Source of the DNA: Salegentibacter sp.
GTDB lineage: Bacteria > Bacteroidota > Bacteroidia > Flavobacteriales > Flavobacteriaceae
Length of the DNA stretch: 64,000 nucleotides
Assembly: GCA_017795085.1 (NCBI GenBank)
Contig: CP051246.1
Location: 558,001 to 622,000 of the forward strand
Reading direction: 5' to 3'
Shown here: one piece after another, positions 62,029 through 64,000 of the stretch
Numbering within the stretch: position 1 is the first letter of the stretch
Layout of the letters: each line of letters begins with the position of its first letter
Translations under genes and position numbers: made by a program
The notes under the pieces: model-generated
The model's input: the letters and a program-made list of their open reading frames with translations, nothing else
Databases searched by the model: none
What the model was told of the DNA's origin: nothing

Positions 62029-62802
62029 ATGAATATATTAATTATCTACGCTCATCCCGAACCAAAATCACTTAATGGAACCATAAAGGACTTTTATGTT
62101 TCTTATTTTGAGGGTAACGGGCATCAAGTAAAAGTATCCGACCTGTACGCGATGAAATGGAAGGCGTCAGCTGACGGAAGTGATTTCACAACCTACAACC
62201 AGAAAAAGCGATTGCACTATATGCAAAGTTCCGGTGAGGCATTTGCCAATGGAACACAGACCAAAGACATCACTCAAGAACAAGAAAAAATCCTTTGGGC
62301 GGACTTGATTATCTTCCAGTTTCCTCTTTGGTGGTTTGGGATGCCGGCCATAATGAAAGGTTGGGTGGACAGGGTGTTTGCATTTGGATTTGCCTATGGT
62401 ACCGGCAAGTATGGTGGAAAATATTGGGGCAACCGATATGGGGACGGTCCATTAATGGGAAAAAAAGCTATGCTATCCATTACCATAGGTGGGCGTAAAC
62501 CTCAATACGAAGAAACCGGAATTAACGGGCATATTAATGACCTATTATTTCCCATTCAACACGGGATGTTATGGTATGCAGGTATCAGCATCATTCCCCC
62601 AGAAGTATTATACCAAGTACACAACATTTCAGAAACCAACTTAGAGGATTATTTGGAAACATTGAAAAACAAACTTAACAATATACAAAGTGTCCCTACA
62701 ATTCCTTATCGTTTTCAAAATCAAGGGGACTATAACGAACAACAACAACTCAAATCCGAAATGCTAAATGGAAAAAGTGGATTTTCCATACATTTGAAAT
62801 AG
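62029..62802 (+). CDS. NAD(P)H-dependent flavin oxidoreductase (KefF/MdaB-like)
   Basis: This 257-aa flavodoxin-like quinone/electrophile reductase begins MNILIIYAHPEPKSLNGT (FMN/FAD phosphate loop). The signature FPLWWFGMPAIMKGWVDRVF lies near 95-115, and a GGxxPxY segment (TIGGRKPQYEETG) follows. Known of the family: two-electron reduction of quinones using NAD(P)H. It is divergent from the HxlR regulator, which probably represses it until an electrophile or oxidant is present. Length is normal. Confidence 0.85.
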   Translation: MNILIIYAHPEPKSLNGTIKDFYVSYFEGNGHQVKVSDLYAMKWKASADGSDFTTYNQKKRLHYMQSSGEAFANGTQTKDITQEQEKILWADLIIFQFPLWWFGMPAIMKGWVDRVFAFGFAYGTGKYGGKYWGNRYGDGPLMGKKAMLSITIGGRKPQYEETGINGHINDLLFPIQHGMLWYAGISIIPPEVLYQVHNISETNLEDYLETLKNKLNNIQSVPTIPYRFQNQGDYNEQQQLKSEMLNGKSGFSIHLK

Positions 62803-62991
62803 AGGATTGTGAGAAAAGAAAAAAACAATCCGATAACATTGGTAACCGTTGCTCAAGCCTCTAATTTTCTTCTCTGAACCAGTTTTTAAGAAACTTTGCG
62901 GCTTTTTAAGCAAGCTTTGCTTCTTCCACCGAAACTATAGGTTGATAAAAAAGGAGCTTTAGAATAGCCTGAAAAGTTTAACTCAATAAAA

Positions 62992-63025
62992 AACTCCCGG
63001 AGATTTAATCCGGGAGTTTTTATAT
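62992..63025. terminator. Bidirectional terminator between oxidoreductase and lipoprotein genes
   Basis: AACTCCCGG (62992-63000) pairs with CCGGGAGTT (63010-63018), with A runs before and T runs after. It serves both convergent genes. The remaining 190 bases after the oxidoreductase hold nothing else. Confidence 0.85.
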
Positions 63026-63045
63026 TTACTGAAATAATTTCTTCT

Positions 63046-63999
63046 CTAAATACTTAGCAGGCCGCTAAAAACCACATTTATTTCAACTTCGGTATTTGAT
63101 TCCAGTGAAATATTGAGTAGACTAAGGTCGGTTTCCCCAGTTGCTGTAGCTTCAATCTCTCCCTCAAATTCGAGTTGTCCATCCTGGTCGGAATCGGTAT
63201 AAGAAACAAAATGAAGTTCATAATCAGATTCTTCCATAAAATGTAAAGAGAAATCGCTGCTATTTTCAGCAACTATACTGCTATTTACCGCATTTGCAAA
63301 GCGAAGTCCATTATTAGCTTCAGCTTCACTTTCTTCATAGGTTCCTGCTTCATAGGCATACACGACTACAGTTTCGTTTTCGGCTTCCCCAAAGTCAGTC
63401 ACGCTACCTGAAATCACTCCGGTTTCAGCTGATTGTACTGCCCTTATGCTATTACTAAGTTGACTATCGGAAGCAAATGCATACTCCCCTTCATTAGCAG
63501 TAAGCATTTTTCGCAAGTTGAAATCAAGGACTATTTCATTATCGTTATTTTCTGCAATCTCAACATCATCATTAACAACTATTTCTGATGAACTGCTGGT
63601 GATAGCATGTGCTTCCCCATCGGCGGTAAGTACATAATTCCCGGGGGAATCTCCGCTGGCATCGCTCTCGTTATCGAGTACCAGGCTAATATCAGATGTT
63701 GCTCCGCTTTCTAAGTTTAAGCTTCCTAATGGCTCAGTACTGCCACTGTGCAAGCTACTTATTTCAAAAGTAGTTTTTGAGAAATTATCAATAGCTTCTC
63801 CATTTACTATTACTTCTGCCACGGTTATAAACACGCCCTCCACTTCGGCATTATCTAATGGAGAATCTGTGATATAAACCTTGGTCTCATAAGTTTCTTC
63901 CCCTGAATTTAAATCATTATCATCATCAGAACAAGACATCATCAAAAGTCCGATACATATAAATAATAATCCAGGTTTAAATACATGTTTAAAATTCAT
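63046..63999 (-). CDS. DUF4382 lipoprotein
   Basis: This 317-aa protein begins at the window's right edge and is complete. It has a lipoprotein signal with the cysteine at residue 23 (LMMSCSDDD). A DUF4382 domain follows (YITDSPLDNAEVEGVFITVAEVIVNG), and then a second acidic beta-rich domain (VSGSVTDFGEAENETVVVYAYE). It is very acidic and probably exposed on the outer membrane. Function unknown; DUF4382 occurs in secreted and surface proteins of Bacteroidota. Any upstream promoter lies beyond the window. Confidence 0.75.
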   Translation of the reverse strand: MNFKHVFKPGLLFICIGLLMMSCSDDDNDLNSGEETYETKVYITDSPLDNAEVEGVFITVAEVIVNGEAIDNFSKTTFEISSLHSGSTEPLGSLNLESGATSDISLVLDNESDASGDSPGNYVLTADGEAHAITSSSSEIVVNDDVEIAENNDNEIVLDFNLRKMLTANEGEYAFASDSQLSNSIRAVQSAETGVISGSVTDFGEAENETVVVYAYEAGTYEESEAEANNGLRFANAVNSSIVAENSSDFSLHFMEESDYELHFVSYTDSDQDGQLEFEGEIEATATGETDLSLLNISLESNTEVEINVVFSGLLSI

Positions 64000-64000
64000 A

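Noticed and set aside
1-64000. CRISPR array, rRNA or tRNA genes
   Set aside because: No regularly spaced repeat or recognisable RNA gene was found on either strand by eye.

Overview
The window looks like a chromosomal piece of a marine-type Flavobacteriaceae (Bacteroidota). The evidence is AT-rich DNA, TonB/SusC-SusD outer-membrane systems, gliding-type ABC genes, families found mainly in this phylum (DUF6520, DUF4876, DUF6088, RteC, BfmA, TraE-TraN of the CTnDOT type) and promoters of the form TTG-N19/21-TAnnTTTG. No rRNA, tRNA or CRISPR array was seen.

Layout. (1) 1-6.4 kb: a partial GldG-like gene, an ABC ATPase, a fused permease/GldG-like protein and a secreted M16 peptidase, probably one envelope operon. 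(2) 6.4-8.1 kb: terminators, a decayed IS256-type transposase and an oriT-like region. (3) 8.1-27.7 kb: a conjugative element. It has a mobilisation module (BfmA, MobB relaxase, VirD4-like coupling protein), an AbiEi/AbiEii toxin-antitoxin pair whose toxin is split at an A_AAA_AAG heptamer, a minus-strand operon traE-F-G-I-J-K-M-N, an RteA/RteB-like two-component pair, a small cysteine-rich protein, glutamate dehydrogenase, a GreA/Rnk-like factor, and a replication module (Xis-like HTH, winged-helix protein, DnaC-like ATPase). The transfer region is visibly richer in G+C than its surroundings. No integrase is present. (4) 28.0-35.6 kb: a TonB receptor / DUF4876 lipoprotein / beta-barrel / di-haem peroxidase operon with a Fur-like palindrome inside its promoter, meeting rteC tail to tail. 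(5) 35.7-47.8 kb: an oxoamine synthase-GNAT fusion, a STAS-like protein, an AraC regulator, a MauE-like redox membrane protein, a DUF6520 exported peptide, and a convergent SusC-SusD-M16 operon. I regard this as the best candidate for an undescribed system: a small secreted disulfide peptide with its own redox protein, next to an outer-membrane importer/peptidase. (6) 48-62.8 kb: a mosaic accessory region of mostly plus-strand single genes and fragments (HTH, GNAT, YCII-ECF sigma, Crp/Fnr, DoxX, beta-lactamase-fold, SRPBCC, DUF4287, MscS, DnaE), with dispersed non-coding repeats, inverted IS21-like ends about 7 kb apart, the C-terminus of a tyrosine recombinase, and fold-back sequences resembling integron attC sites. 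(7) 61.5-64 kb: an HxlR/NAD(P)H oxidoreductase divergent pair and a DUF4382 lipoprotein.

How the parts fit: the RteAB-like pair sits between the tra operon and the gdh cluster, and a related operator-like motif occurs upstream of both. It could therefore couple a nitrogen or stress signal to transfer. The SusCD/M16 and TonB/peroxidase operons are nutrient or iron scavenging modules. The 48-62 kb region is a graveyard and landing zone for cassettes. All functions are read from motifs and family resemblance by eye; no database search was run.
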